Shown here: piece after piece, positions 1 to 6,503 of the stretch
Layout: each line of letters begins with the position of its first letter
Numbering within the stretch: the first letter of the stretch is position 1
Assembly: GCA_017467745.1 (NCBI GenBank)
Contig: JAFUKV010000279.1
Span: 1 to 7,384, forward strand
DNA: 7,384 nucleotides
From: Bacteroidaceae bacterium
GTDB lineage: Bacteria; Bacteroidota; Bacteroidia; Bacteroidales; CHK158-818
Direction of reading: 5' to 3'
Position numbers and translations under genes: made by a program
Notes under the pieces: generated by a model
Told to the model about the DNA's origin: nothing
Seen by the model: only the letters and a program-made list of their open reading frames with translations
The model's database searches: none

Positions 1-340
1 GAATTTTCATAGGAATACCTAAATGCCTTGCCAACCCATTACCCGAACCGACAGGGATAATACCCAAAACTGTATTCGTATGTATCAACGTTTTCGCTAT
101 TTCGTTACAAGTACCATCTCCCCCGACAGATAATACATAGGCATATTGTCTACTTACAGCTTGATTACTCAAAATAGTAGCATGTCCTGCATATTCGGTG
201 TAAACTATTTCCAACTCAAATTTATCTGAATCAATTTCTTGTTGTAAAATTTTAGGGATATTATATTTTGTTCGTGTACCCGATATAGGATTTATAATAG
301 CTAATATTTTCTTTTTGGAGATATTCATAAAAACCGGCAT
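1..340 (-). CDS. Diacylglycerol/sphingosine kinase-family lipid kinase, N-terminal part (runs off left edge)
   Basis: I translated the reverse strand by hand and the frame stays open to the window edge, giving about 109-113 residues of what is normally a protein of about 300. The start is ATG at 340 or the in-frame ATG at 328; the second gives MNISKKKILAIINP. Visible motifs are the N-terminal beta strand ending INPISGT, the nucleotide-binding loop GGDGTCNE (about residues 69-76 from the 328 start) and PVGSGNGLARHL (about 92-103). These are signatures of the DAGK catalytic domain superfamily, which includes diacylglycerol kinases, sphingosine kinases and bacterial ceramide kinases. They transfer the ATP gamma-phosphate to a lipid hydroxyl at the inner membrane face. 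The substrate-recognition C-terminal half is outside the window, so the lipid cannot be named. It is divergent from the sphingolipid gene spt, which makes a sphingoid lipid substrate worth considering (inference). Neither start has a convincing Shine-Dalgarno site. Confidence 0.9.
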   Translation of the reverse strand, partial: MPVFMNISKKKILAIINPISGTRTKYNIPKILQQEIDSDKFELEIVYTEYAGHATILSNQAVSRQYAYVLSVGGDGTCNEIAKTLIHTNTVLGIIPVGSGNGLARHLGIPMKI

Positions 341-360
341 TCGTAATTTCTGTTGCAGTG

Positions 361-368
361 CAAAAGTA
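361..368 (-). promoter_or_regulatory. Bacteroidetes -7 promoter element for the lipid kinase
   Basis: On the minus strand this reads TACTTTTG, a full match to the Bacteroides sigma consensus TAnnTTTG. It lies 20 bases upstream of the ATG at 340 and 32 upstream of the ATG at 328, so the leader would be only about 15-27 bases. No clear -33 TTTG lies at the usual spacing. The assignment rests on the -7 match and its position. Confidence 0.55.
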
Positions 369-445
369 ATACTATTTTACAATATTTCATATTATCATAT
401 ACATAGTAAAAAGGATTTTCAAAAAGTAAAAAATTCAACCAAAAA

Positions 446-477
446 TTACTGCAAATGAAATAAAATAACTAATTTTG
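446..477 (+). promoter_or_regulatory. Promoter of spt (TAnnTTTG type)
   Basis: TAATTTTG at 470-477 matches the Bacteroides -7 consensus TAnnTTTG exactly. A weak -33 (TTAC, 446-449) lies 20 bases upstream. Transcription would start near 482 and leave a leader of about 68 bases before the ATG at 551. That leader contains a small inverted repeat, TTTTGG (486-491) and CCAAAA (501-506), of unknown significance. Confidence 0.6.
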
Positions 478-550
478 CTGGCCTGTTTTGGTCTATACGT
501 CCAAAAACACATACACAATGTACGATAATCTGTAATTTGCGATAATAATT

Positions 551-1735
551 ATGAATTTACTGCAAACCAAATTAGCTAAATTTGATATACCCCAGAAAAT
601 GAAAGCGCAAGGTGTTTATCCGTATTTCAGGGCTATTGAAAGCGATCAAGACACCGAAGTTATTATTAACGGGAAAAAGGTCTTGATGTTCGGGTCGAAC
701 AGTTATTTAGGTTTAACAAACCATCCTAAAATTAAAGAAGCGGCCATAGCCGCTACAAAAAAATACGGAACGGGATGTGCCGGATCACGTTTTTTAAACG
801 GTACATTAGATATGCACCTTGCTCTCGAAAAAAGATTGGCGAAATTTGTCGGTAAAGAAGAAGCTATTGTTTATTCCACCGGATTCCAAGTAAATCTTGG
901 TGTCGTATCCTGCTTAACCGGACGTGAAGATTATATTATATGGGACGAACTTGACCACGCTTCTATTATAGAAGGACGCCGCCTCTCGTTTTCTACACCT
1001 TTAAAATTCAAACACAACGACATGAACTCACTTGAAAAAGTTTTGAAATCATGTCCTGTTGACAAGATAAAATTAATTGTTGTAGATGGAGTATTTTCTA
1101 TGGAAGGCGATGTTGCTCCGCTACCGGAAATCGTTAAATTAGCCAAGCAGTATAACGCATCTATAATGGTTGACGAAGCTCATGGAATTGGAGTATTCGG
1201 CCGACAAGGGCGCGGAACTTGCGACCATTTCGGCGTTTCAAACGATGTTGATCTTATTATGGGTACTTTCAGTAAATCTTTTGCCTCCTTAGGAGGATTT
1301 ATCGCAACAGACTCCATTACAGCTAATTATTTACGCCATAATTCCAGATCATATATATTCAGCGCAAGTATTACACCCGCATCTACAGCTGCCGTATCAG
1401 CCGCATTGGATATTATGGAAAGCGAACCTGAACGTATCAATCACTTATGGGATTTAACCCACTACGCATTAGAAGGATTCAGAAACATGGGTTGCGAAAT
1501 AGGACATACATCTACTCCTATCATTCCTCTATTTGTAAGAAATAACGAAAAGACATTCCAAGTAACTCGCGATTTATTCGAAGAAGGTATTTTTGTAAAC
1601 CCGGTGGTTGCTCCGGCAGTAGCTCCGGACAGTACACTCATTCGTTTCTCGTTAATGGCAACTCACACTCACGAACAAGTGGATATTGCTCTTGACAAAA
1701 TAAACAAATGCTTCAAACAACTGAATATCATTTAA
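551..1735 (+). CDS. spt: Serine palmitoyltransferase (alpha-oxoamine synthase family)
   Basis: This PLP enzyme condenses L-serine with a fatty acyl-CoA (or acyl-ACP) to give 3-ketosphinganine, the committed cytosolic step of sphingolipid synthesis in Bacteroidetes. Its 394 residues match the soluble bacterial SPT length of about 395-420. Visible features are the substrate-entry segment FGSNSYLGL (47-55), GTGCAGSRFLNGT (73-85), the cofactor-stacking His136 in DELDHASI, Asp208 and His211 in VDEAHGIGVFG, the Schiff-base Lys242 in GTFSKSFASLGG, and Arg365 in the C-terminal domain near the carboxylate-binding position. The N-terminus (KLAKFDIPQ, GVYPYFRAIES) closely resembles Bacteroides SPT as I remember it. 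That favours SPT over the related 2-amino-3-ketobutyrate CoA ligase or BioF. The gene is monocistronic, with its own TAnnTTTG promoter and a strong terminator 15 bases after the stop. The divergent neighbour is a lipid kinase. The acyl specificity cannot be read from sequence. Confidence 0.93.
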   Translation: MNLLQTKLAKFDIPQKMKAQGVYPYFRAIESDQDTEVIINGKKVLMFGSNSYLGLTNHPKIKEAAIAATKKYGTGCAGSRFLNGTLDMHLALEKRLAKFVGKEEAIVYSTGFQVNLGVVSCLTGREDYIIWDELDHASIIEGRRLSFSTPLKFKHNDMNSLEKVLKSCPVDKIKLIVVDGVFSMEGDVAPLPEIVKLAKQYNASIMVDEAHGIGVFGRQGRGTCDHFGVSNDVDLIMGTFSKSFASLGGFIATDSITANYLRHNSRSYIFSASITPASTAAVSAALDIMESEPERINHLWDLTHYALEGFRNMGCEIGHTSTPIIPLFVRNNEKTFQVTRDLFEEGIFVNPVVAPAVAPDSTLIRFSLMATHTHEQVDIALDKINKCFKQLNII

Positions 1736-1750
1736 CAGAGACAAAAAAAT

Positions 1751-1784
1751 AAAAAAGACGGAAATAATAATTTCCGTCTTTTTT
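1751..1784 (+). terminator. Intrinsic terminator of spt
   Basis: This is a perfect 14-base-pair stem, AAAAAAGACGGAAA (1751-1764) against TTTCCGTCTTTTTT (1771-1784), closed by the six-base loop TAATAA. The 3' arm ends in a T tract directly after the GC-containing core, as expected for rho-independent termination. It starts 15 bases after the spt stop. The A/T arms make it symmetrical, so it could also stop minus-strand transcription. Confidence 0.92.
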
Positions 1785-1870
1785 CATACCCCTACCCTTC
1801 ATAACTACACATGATAAAGCATCCAATAATCAAAATTATACAAAAAACTTAATATACCCTATTTATGGTA

Positions 1871-1901
1871 TTTACAATAAACCTTACAGGCTTTATCTTT
1901 G
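1871..1901 (+). promoter_or_regulatory. Promoter of cysK (TAnnTTTG type)
   Basis: TATCTTTG at 1894-1901 is an exact TAnnTTTG -7 element. A -33-like TTTA at 1871-1874 sits 19 bases upstream, the usual Bacteroides spacing. Initiation near 1907 would give a leader of about 24 bases. An inverted repeat, ATACC (1854-1858) and GGTAT (1867-1871), abuts the -33 box and could be an operator or could be chance. Confidence 0.75.
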
Positions 1902-1930
1902 TATCAATAAAAAACTAAATATTTACGAAT

Positions 1931-2878
1931 ATGGCTACCATTGCAAAAAATCTTACAGAACTGATTGGAAACACTCCCTTATTAGAACTTTCTCATTTTA
2001 ACGCAAATAAAAAACTGAACGCCACGCTGATTGCCAAAGTAGAATTTTTCAATCCCGGAGGCAGTGTAAAAGATCGCATCGCATTTTCAATGATAGAAGA
2101 TGCTGAAAAAAAAGGCTTATTAAAGCCCGGATCCGTCATTATAGAACCGACCAGTGGAAATACAGGTGTCGGGTTAGCATGGGTGTCGGCCGTTAAAGGT
2201 TACAAACTGATACTGACCATGCCGGAGACGATGAGTATAGAACGCCAAAATCTACTCAAAGCGTTAGGTGCGCAATTGGTTTTAACTCCCGGAACAAAAG
2301 GAATGAAAGGCGCCATAGAAAAGGCCGAAGAGCTACGGCAAGCTATACCAAACAGTCTTATTTTGCAACAATTTGAAAATCCGGCAAATCCGGCAGCCCA
2401 TGTACGGACAACCGCTGAAGAAATATGGCGCGATACAGACGGACAAGTCGATATATTCGTTGCCGGTGTCGGAACAGGAGGAACCCTGTCCGGTGTAGGC
2501 GCCGGTTTAAAGAAACATAACCCGAATATCCGTATTGTCGGCGTTGAACCCGACAGTTCTCCCGTACTTTCCGGAGGAACGCCGGGTGCGCACAAAATAC
2601 AAGGAATCGGAGCCGGATTCATACCGAAAACATACAATGCTGACGTTGTAGACCAGATTATCAAAGTTAAAGACGACGATGCGATCCGTACCAGCAGAGA
2701 ATTATCGTTACAAGAAGGACTATTAGTCGGCATATCGGCCGGAGCAGCTACTTTCGCAGCCGTTCAATTAGCAAAACAGCCAGAAAACGCAAAGAAAAAC
2801 ATCGTAGTACTACTACCCGATACCGGCGAACGTTACCTCTCTACTGTATTATACGCATTTGAAGAATATCCTCTTTAA
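1931..2878 (+). CDS. cysK: Cysteine synthase A (O-acetylserine sulfhydrylase)
   Basis: This fold-type II PLP enzyme makes L-cysteine from O-acetyl-L-serine and sulfide in the cytosol, the last step of sulfur assimilation. The 315-residue length is typical. Features in order are the N-terminal LIGNTPLLEL (11-20), NPGGSVKDR with the Schiff-base Lys47, the substrate loop TSGNTG (74-79), the phosphate-binding GTGGTLSG (181-188), KIQGIGAGF (222-230), and Ser269 in GISAG, which contacts the pyridine nitrogen. The C-terminal DTGERYLST (297-305) is a CysK hallmark, where the cystathionine beta-synthase branch differs. No CBS regulatory domain follows, and all key residues are present. The ATG sits about 24 bases downstream of the predicted start of transcription. 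No Shine-Dalgarno site is seen, which is normal for the phylum. No neighbouring cysE is visible. CysM is possible but less likely given the motifs and the close resemblance to CysK. Confidence 0.95.
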   Translation: MATIAKNLTELIGNTPLLELSHFNANKKLNATLIAKVEFFNPGGSVKDRIAFSMIEDAEKKGLLKPGSVIIEPTSGNTGVGLAWVSAVKGYKLILTMPETMSIERQNLLKALGAQLVLTPGTKGMKGAIEKAEELRQAIPNSLILQQFENPANPAAHVRTTAEEIWRDTDGQVDIFVAGVGTGGTLSGVGAGLKKHNPNIRIVGVEPDSSPVLSGGTPGAHKIQGIGAGFIPKTYNADVVDQIIKVKDDDAIRTSRELSLQEGLLVGISAGAATFAAVQLAKQPENAKKNIVVLLPDTGERYLSTVLYAFEEYPL

Positions 2879-3147
2879 AAAGATTTTCAACTTTTCCATT
2901 AATGCTAAGATGATTTTCTGAAAAATCTCATAGAAACGCATCTAATATATTCGCCCTCTGTTTTTCAGGCAGAGGGCAAATTATAATAAAAATGGACATA
3001 ACCGTATTGCAGATAGCTCTGTAACCACATTTATTATGCAAGCAAGGTTATAAACCAGATTTGTTTTACATCCACATCGGTTCTGCACAAAAGATTACGA
3101 AGTAATTTACGATAAAAAAACAATATGTATAGGTACAGAAAAATCGT
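2879..3147. other. Convergent intergenic region between cysK and the regulator gene
   Basis: This gap lies between two 3' ends. It contains no reading frame I would call a gene and nothing resembling a tRNA. Inverted repeats are GATTTT/AAAATC (2912-2927, loop CTGA), the GC-rich hairpin at 2953-2977 listed separately, a long-range pairing of ATAACC (2998-3003) with GGTTAT (3046-3051) enclosing TTGCA (3007-3011) with TGCAA (3037-3041), and ATTAC/GTAAT (3094-3106). No TAnnTTTG element was found on either strand. A small structured RNA is possible but not supported beyond these pairings. Confidence 0.5.
2953..2977. terminator. GC-rich hairpin, probable 3'-end element of cysK and/or the convergent operon
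   Basis: The arms GCCCTCTG (2953-2960) and CAGAGGGC (2970-2977) pair perfectly over 8 bases around the nine-base loop TTTTTCAGG. It lies 75 bases past the cysK stop and 171 bases past the regulator stop. Neither strand has a T tract after the stem, since the plus strand continues AAATTATAATAAAA. It is therefore not a textbook intrinsic terminator. It may act as a 3'-end stabiliser or a rho-assisted end. The strength of the stem is the evidence; the role is inferred. Confidence 0.45.
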
Positions 3148-3783
3148 TTAAATATAATACTCCGCAACATCTACAATCCCTGCCCTCAAAGCATATTTTG
3201 TCGCTTCGTACATATTGTTGACACCTATTTTCCGAAAGATATTTTTTCGATGTGTCATAACGGTATGTATGCTTAGACACCGTTCAAAAGCTATCTCTTT
3301 GGTTGTTTTTCCTAATGCCAAGCATTTTAGAATTTCTCTTTCGGTAGCCGTCAACGGAGAAAATTTCTCTTCTTGATCCTTTTCTTTATCAAAAATATTC
3401 ATAACAGTCGGACAAATATATTGCCCGCCTGATACCGAACTCCGTATAGCCTCTTTTATTTCACTTAAAGGAGCGTCTTTCAATACTAAACTGAACGATT
3501 TACTTCCCAACATACGCCGCATAAAATCCTCGCTCAAATGATCGCTGAACAATATCCATTTTACCCGTCCAAACCGTTCGTGCACAATTTGAAGATACTC
3601 TGTCGATATGTCGAATAACGTATAATCTAAAATCACGACAGCATCTGACGAATCAGACAAAATAGACAACAGCCCCTGCTTGTCAAATACCTCCTTACAC
3701 TCCGAAAATAATCCGTCAGAGGCAATCAAAGAGAGTAGTCCGTATCTTGTAATATCTTGATTATCGGCTATAACGGCAATCAT
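3148..3783 (-). CDS. LuxR/NarL-type response regulator transcription factor
   Basis: A 211-residue two-domain regulator. The N-terminal receiver (about 1-118) has one acidic pocket residue, Asp7 in IADNQDITR, the phospho-acceptor Asp53 at the end of the VVILD strand, the switch Ser80 (WILFSD) and the conserved Lys102 (LVLKDA). The second pocket acid is replaced by Asn8. A linker (about 128-142, rich in K, D and E) leads to a GerE/LuxR helix-turn-helix (about 143-205): LTATEREILKCLALGKTTKEIA followed by the recognition-helix region LSIHTVMTHRKNIFRKIGV. Phosphorylation would be expected to drive dimerisation and DNA binding. No sensor kinase gene is in the window, so its signal partner is unknown. 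It starts 6 bases after the transporter stop and is the last gene of the apparent operon, so it may regulate the genes upstream of it (inference). Confidence 0.92.
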   Translation of the reverse strand: MIAVIADNQDITRYGLLSLIASDGLFSECKEVFDKQGLLSILSDSSDAVVILDYTLFDISTEYLQIVHERFGRVKWILFSDHLSEDFMRRMLGSKSFSLVLKDAPLSEIKEAIRSSVSGGQYICPTVMNIFDKEKDQEEKFSPLTATEREILKCLALGKTTKEIAFERCLSIHTVMTHRKNIFRKIGVNNMYEATKYALRAGIVDVAEYYI

Positions 3784-3789
3784 ACTTAT

Positions 3790-4287
3790 TTATTTCAACA
3801 ATCGGGTCATCATAAATGATTGTTTATAAAAAATAAACATCGGAATAGCCGCTCCGATAACCAAAGCAAAAAGGATAAATACCGTAGTAATACCATTACG
3901 AAATATATCTACCATAATAGCCGTTGATGTATCGTCATTCGCATGTTCCATAAACTTTACCAACGATAGAACCGTTTTATACGCATACATACCGGGTATC
4001 ATCGGTAGCAACGACGGAAAAGAAAATACTTCGGCAGGACACCGAATAATCTTAGCGAAAAATATACTGAATAATCCGATGGAAAAAGCAGCGAAAAACG
4101 AGGCCATACCTATATCCAAAGATGTATTTTTCATCAAAAAGAATCGCAAACCATGTCCCACCGCAGCCAATAAGGCAGAAACATATATTGCCTTACGGGG
4201 AGGATTGGATATAACGGAAAAACCGATAGCCGCCACAGCAGCAAACAATCCGTCAAAAATGACCGCTTCTAAAAATTCTATGCTCAT
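3790..4287 (-). CDS. ThrE/YjjB-type exporter subunit (small half, ThrE_2/DUF3815-like)
   Basis: A 165-residue inner-membrane protein with about five hydrophobic segments (roughly 7-25, 33-51, 58-79, 92-112, 132-153) and the segment PAEVFSFPSLLPMIPGMYAY (84-103), the signature region of the C-terminal half of ThrE exporters. It matches the small partner of split systems, such as E. coli YjjB (about 157 residues). Family roles are export of threonine and serine (ThrE), or succinate in the E. coli YjjPB work; the substrate here is unknown. I chose ATG at 4287 because it overlaps the TGA of the preceding gene as ATGA, a translational-coupling arrangement. The in-frame ATG at 4356 would add 23 polar residues lying inside the previous gene. 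The regulator gene begins 6 bases after this stop. Confidence 0.88.
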   Translation of the reverse strand: MSIEFLEAVIFDGLFAAVAAIGFSVISNPPRKAIYVSALLAAVGHGLRFFLMKNTSLDIGMASFFAAFSIGLFSIFFAKIIRCPAEVFSFPSLLPMIPGMYAYKTVLSLVKFMEHANDDTSTAIMVDIFRNGITTVFILFALVIGAAIPMFIFYKQSFMMTRLLK

Positions 4288-5057
4288 AAAGAATCTATTC
4301 CTATTAACAATAAAGTAGACGAAAGGCCTACCGCTATACAAATAATCAACATACAAGCATTTACAAACCGAGTAAACCCTACCAAAACATGTCCTTCTAT
4401 AATATCTATAATAGAGTTAATTAAAGGAACACCCGGTATAAGGTAAAGCACACTGGTAGCCAATGCTATTTGAGGCGTAGTACATGCCGAAATATAAATA
4501 GCCGAACTACCTATAAGAGAAGCTATAAAAGAAGAAGCCACAAATACAAAATGGTGATTGATATGCCTGCGCATCATCTCTTGGCGAACAAAAAAACCAA
4601 CCAATGTCGCGACAAACACGATACACATTGCCCAAACATCACCCATAAATAAACGACAAAACGCCGCATTTGCGCAACAGACCAAAAACAACACCCACCA
4701 TCTCGACATATTTTTCTCCGCCATTATTTCATTGTAAAGCTCTGTTATTCGAGACAAAGGCAATTGCTCGTCATACGTCCTCCAACTCAATGCGCTCAGA
4801 TTGGAATTTATCCTGAAATTAAGAGCTAAAACTTTGGTTCTTTTTACCGAACTGTAAACACGGGGGCTTTCATTATTACGAATACTCATAATAATTGTTT
4901 TTTGAAACATCGTTATATCCGTTTCATAACCGAAACGGGAAGCAATACGTGATGTATTCCGTACAATTCGGGAAGTATGCACACCCACCCCCATTAATGT
5001 AGTAGCATAGTCTAATAAAAAGTTCAATAAATCATGAACATCCGGTTTATCGGTCAT
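4284..5057 (-). CDS. ThrE/YjjP-type exporter subunit (large half, DUF1212-like)
   Basis: A 257-residue protein matching the N-terminal half of ThrE exporters and the length of E. coli YjjP (about 256). The cytosolic N-terminal domain (about 1-118) carries the family-like helix LMGVGVHTSRIVRNTSRIA (21-39). About five membrane segments follow (roughly 120-137, 141-157, 169-189, 195-213, 231-252). The most conserved block is LIPGVPLINSIIDIIEGH (206-223), ending in Arg230. With the next gene it would form a two-part inner-membrane exporter of a small amino or dicarboxylic acid; which one cannot be read from sequence. The start is supported by an unusual (for this phylum) Shine-Dalgarno-like AAAAGGA at 5064-5070, six bases upstream, beginning at the last base of the sulfatase stop codon. 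The intergenic gap of 12 bases indicates co-transcription with the sulfatase gene. Confidence 0.9.
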   Translation of the reverse strand: MTDKPDVHDLLNFLLDYATTLMGVGVHTSRIVRNTSRIASRFGYETDITMFQKTIIMSIRNNESPRVYSSVKRTKVLALNFRINSNLSALSWRTYDEQLPLSRITELYNEIMAEKNMSRWWVLFLVCCANAAFCRLFMGDVWAMCIVFVATLVGFFVRQEMMRRHINHHFVFVASSFIASLIGSSAIYISACTTPQIALATSVLYLIPGVPLINSIIDIIEGHVLVGFTRFVNACMLIICIAVGLSSTLLLIGIDSL

Positions 5058-5063
5058 ACCAAA

Positions 5064-5070
5064 TCCTTTT
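5064..5070 (-). promoter_or_regulatory. Shine-Dalgarno-like site for the large exporter subunit
   Basis: The minus strand reads AAAAGGA, six bases before the ATG at 5057, and it shares one base with the sulfatase stop codon. Such sites are uncommon in this phylum and this is the clearest in the window. It supports the chosen start and suggests translation can begin here independently of the upstream gene. Confidence 0.5.
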
Positions 5071-6488
5071 TAGTTTTTATTTCTTTCGTAAACAAATTTC
5101 CAGTATTCGTTTTCTCGATGATTTTTATCTAATAGTTTCTCTAACTTTTTCACCATCGAAAAATTCTCTGCGGAAAGATTTTTCCGTTCTTGCGGGTCTT
5201 CTTTCAAATTATATAATTCCATAACCGTCTTCTCCGAATTATTCACTTGCAAACGCACCAATTTCCAGTCGCCCTTTATTACGGCCTGCTTACCGCCTCC
5301 TTCATGAAATTCAAAATAGAGATCCTTATGTTTTTTCTGACGGCCTTTTCCTGTTAACGACGGCAAATAAGAAATCCCGTCTGTTGTTTCCGGCTTCGGT
5401 ATCCCAGCCAGTTCACATACAGTAGGCATAAAATCCCAAAAAGCAGATACATGATCGCACACACGCCCTTTCGCTACTGTTCCCGGCCAACTGACAATAA
5501 ACGGCGTACGGATACCTCCCTCATATAAATCCCGTTTAATACCTCTGAAACCGCCATTACTATTAAAGAATTCGGGATCATGCCCACCTTCACGATGAGT
5601 TCCGTTATCAGACGTAAAAATAACTACCGTATTCTCTGTCAATCCTTTTTCCGCCAATAAATCTACAATTCGCTGCACATCCCTATCCAAACGGCTTATC
5701 ATTGCGGCAAACGTAGCTTTCGGTTTAGGCTCTTTATAATATCCTCCATAATTTACTTTTGCTGTCTCATCAAACATTCCATCGTACTCGCCCAACTCGC
5801 CATCAGGTACTTGCAAATCGGCATGAGGTATAGTAACGGATAAATAAAGGAAGAACGGACGATCAACATTCGTTTCGATAAAATTTAATGCCTTATCGAC
5901 AACCATGTCGTGAGAATACTGTTTTTTATCCAAATTAATCTTGGTATTATTTTCCCACAAAAAACGAGGAAAATATCTATGCGCATTTAATTGTCCTAAA
6001 TAACCGAAAAAATAATCAAAACCTTGTTTATTGGGATGTCCCTCACTATCCGGACCACCCATCCCCCACTTTCCGATACACGCCGTAGCATAATTTTTAG
6101 TTTTCAACAACTCGGCAATTGTTATTTCGGCATCTGCCAACGGATGATCATACATTTCTCCATCCGATGCTTTAACGTCATGATTACCGCGTATATAAGA
6201 ATGTCCCGTGTGTTTTCCTGTCATTAATGAGCAACGGGAAGGTGCACTAACCGTACATCCCGCATAATGGCGAGTAAAACGCACTCCATTAGCAGCAAGA
6301 TTATCTATGGCCGGTGTTTTTATTTTTTGCTGTCCGTAACAGCCTAAATCACCAATTCCCATATCATCGGCCATGATATAAATAATATTAGGTAATTTCT
6401 TATCGTCCTCTTTATTTTGCGCCTGCATCTGTAAAACCGGACAAAATGAAGACAACATACCTACACCCAACTCCAATACTCGTTTCAT
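5070..6488 (-). CDS. Exported serine-type sulfatase (S1 family arylsulfatase-like)
   Basis: This 472-residue enzyme would hydrolyse sulfate esters, typically from sulfated glycans in gut Bacteroidetes, in the periplasm. The N-terminus (basic KR, a hydrophobic stretch to about residue 20, then MQAQ) looks like a signal peptide cleaved near 23-25. There is no good lipobox before Cys16. Calcium-site Asp41-Asp42 lie in IMADDMGIGDLG. The signature SAPSRCSLMTG (81-91) has Ser81 at the formylglycine position, so this is the serine type matured by a radical-SAM anaerobic enzyme (anSME). Arg85, Lys140 (CIGKWG), His222 (IPHADL), Asp294-Asn295 (SDNG) and Lys318 (GIKRDLYEGG) complete the expected active site. 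The C-terminal subdomain ends with GDWKLV and LYNLKEDPQERKNL, normal for the family. The substrate is unknown. No SusC/SusD or anSME gene is visible, so polysaccharide-locus membership is not shown. It lies 15 bases after the upstream gene and 12 before the next. Confidence 0.93.
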   Translation of the reverse strand: MKRVLELGVGMLSSFCPVLQMQAQNKEDDKKLPNIIYIMADDMGIGDLGCYGQQKIKTPAIDNLAANGVRFTRHYAGCTVSAPSRCSLMTGKHTGHSYIRGNHDVKASDGEMYDHPLADAEITIAELLKTKNYATACIGKWGMGGPDSEGHPNKQGFDYFFGYLGQLNAHRYFPRFLWENNTKINLDKKQYSHDMVVDKALNFIETNVDRPFFLYLSVTIPHADLQVPDGELGEYDGMFDETAKVNYGGYYKEPKPKATFAAMISRLDRDVQRIVDLLAEKGLTENTVVIFTSDNGTHREGGHDPEFFNSNGGFRGIKRDLYEGGIRTPFIVSWPGTVAKGRVCDHVSAFWDFMPTVCELAGIPKPETTDGISYLPSLTGKGRQKKHKDLYFEFHEGGGKQAVIKGDWKLVRLQVNNSEKTVMELYNLKEDPQERKNLSAENFSMVKKLEKLLDKNHRENEYWKFVYERNKN

Positions 6489-6503
6489 TTCCTATATTTT
6501 TAT

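Noticed and set aside
551..1735. Annotation as 2-amino-3-ketobutyrate CoA ligase (Kbl) or BioF
   Set aside because: All share the fold and Lys motif, but the N-terminal block and overall sequence resemble Bacteroides serine palmitoyltransferase as I recall it, and there is no adjacent threonine dehydrogenase or biotin gene.
2200..2733. Long open frame antisense to cysK
   Set aside because: It lies wholly inside an unmistakable CysK gene; the translation is Ser/Pro/Cys-rich with no recognisable domain, typical of a shadow frame.
2998..3051. Possible tRNA or riboswitch in the convergent gap
   Set aside because: No acceptor/T-loop pattern or known riboswitch core is visible, and it lies downstream of both flanking genes; kept only as a low-interest structural note.
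4288..4356. 23-residue N-terminal extension of the small exporter subunit
   Set aside because: It would overlap the large subunit gene by 73 bases and adds polar residues with no family resemblance; the ATGA overlap start at 4287 fits the family better.
551..5057. A serine-metabolism cluster (SPT uses serine, CysK uses O-acetylserine, ThrE may export serine)
   Set aside because: The genes are in separate and convergent transcription units with their own promoters, the exporter substrate is unknown, and the link is only thematic.
6441..6443. Lipoprotein cysteine (Cys16) in the sulfatase signal region
   Set aside because: The residues before it (LSSF) do not fit a lipobox because Phe is at -1; an ordinary signal peptidase I site near residues 23-25 fits better.
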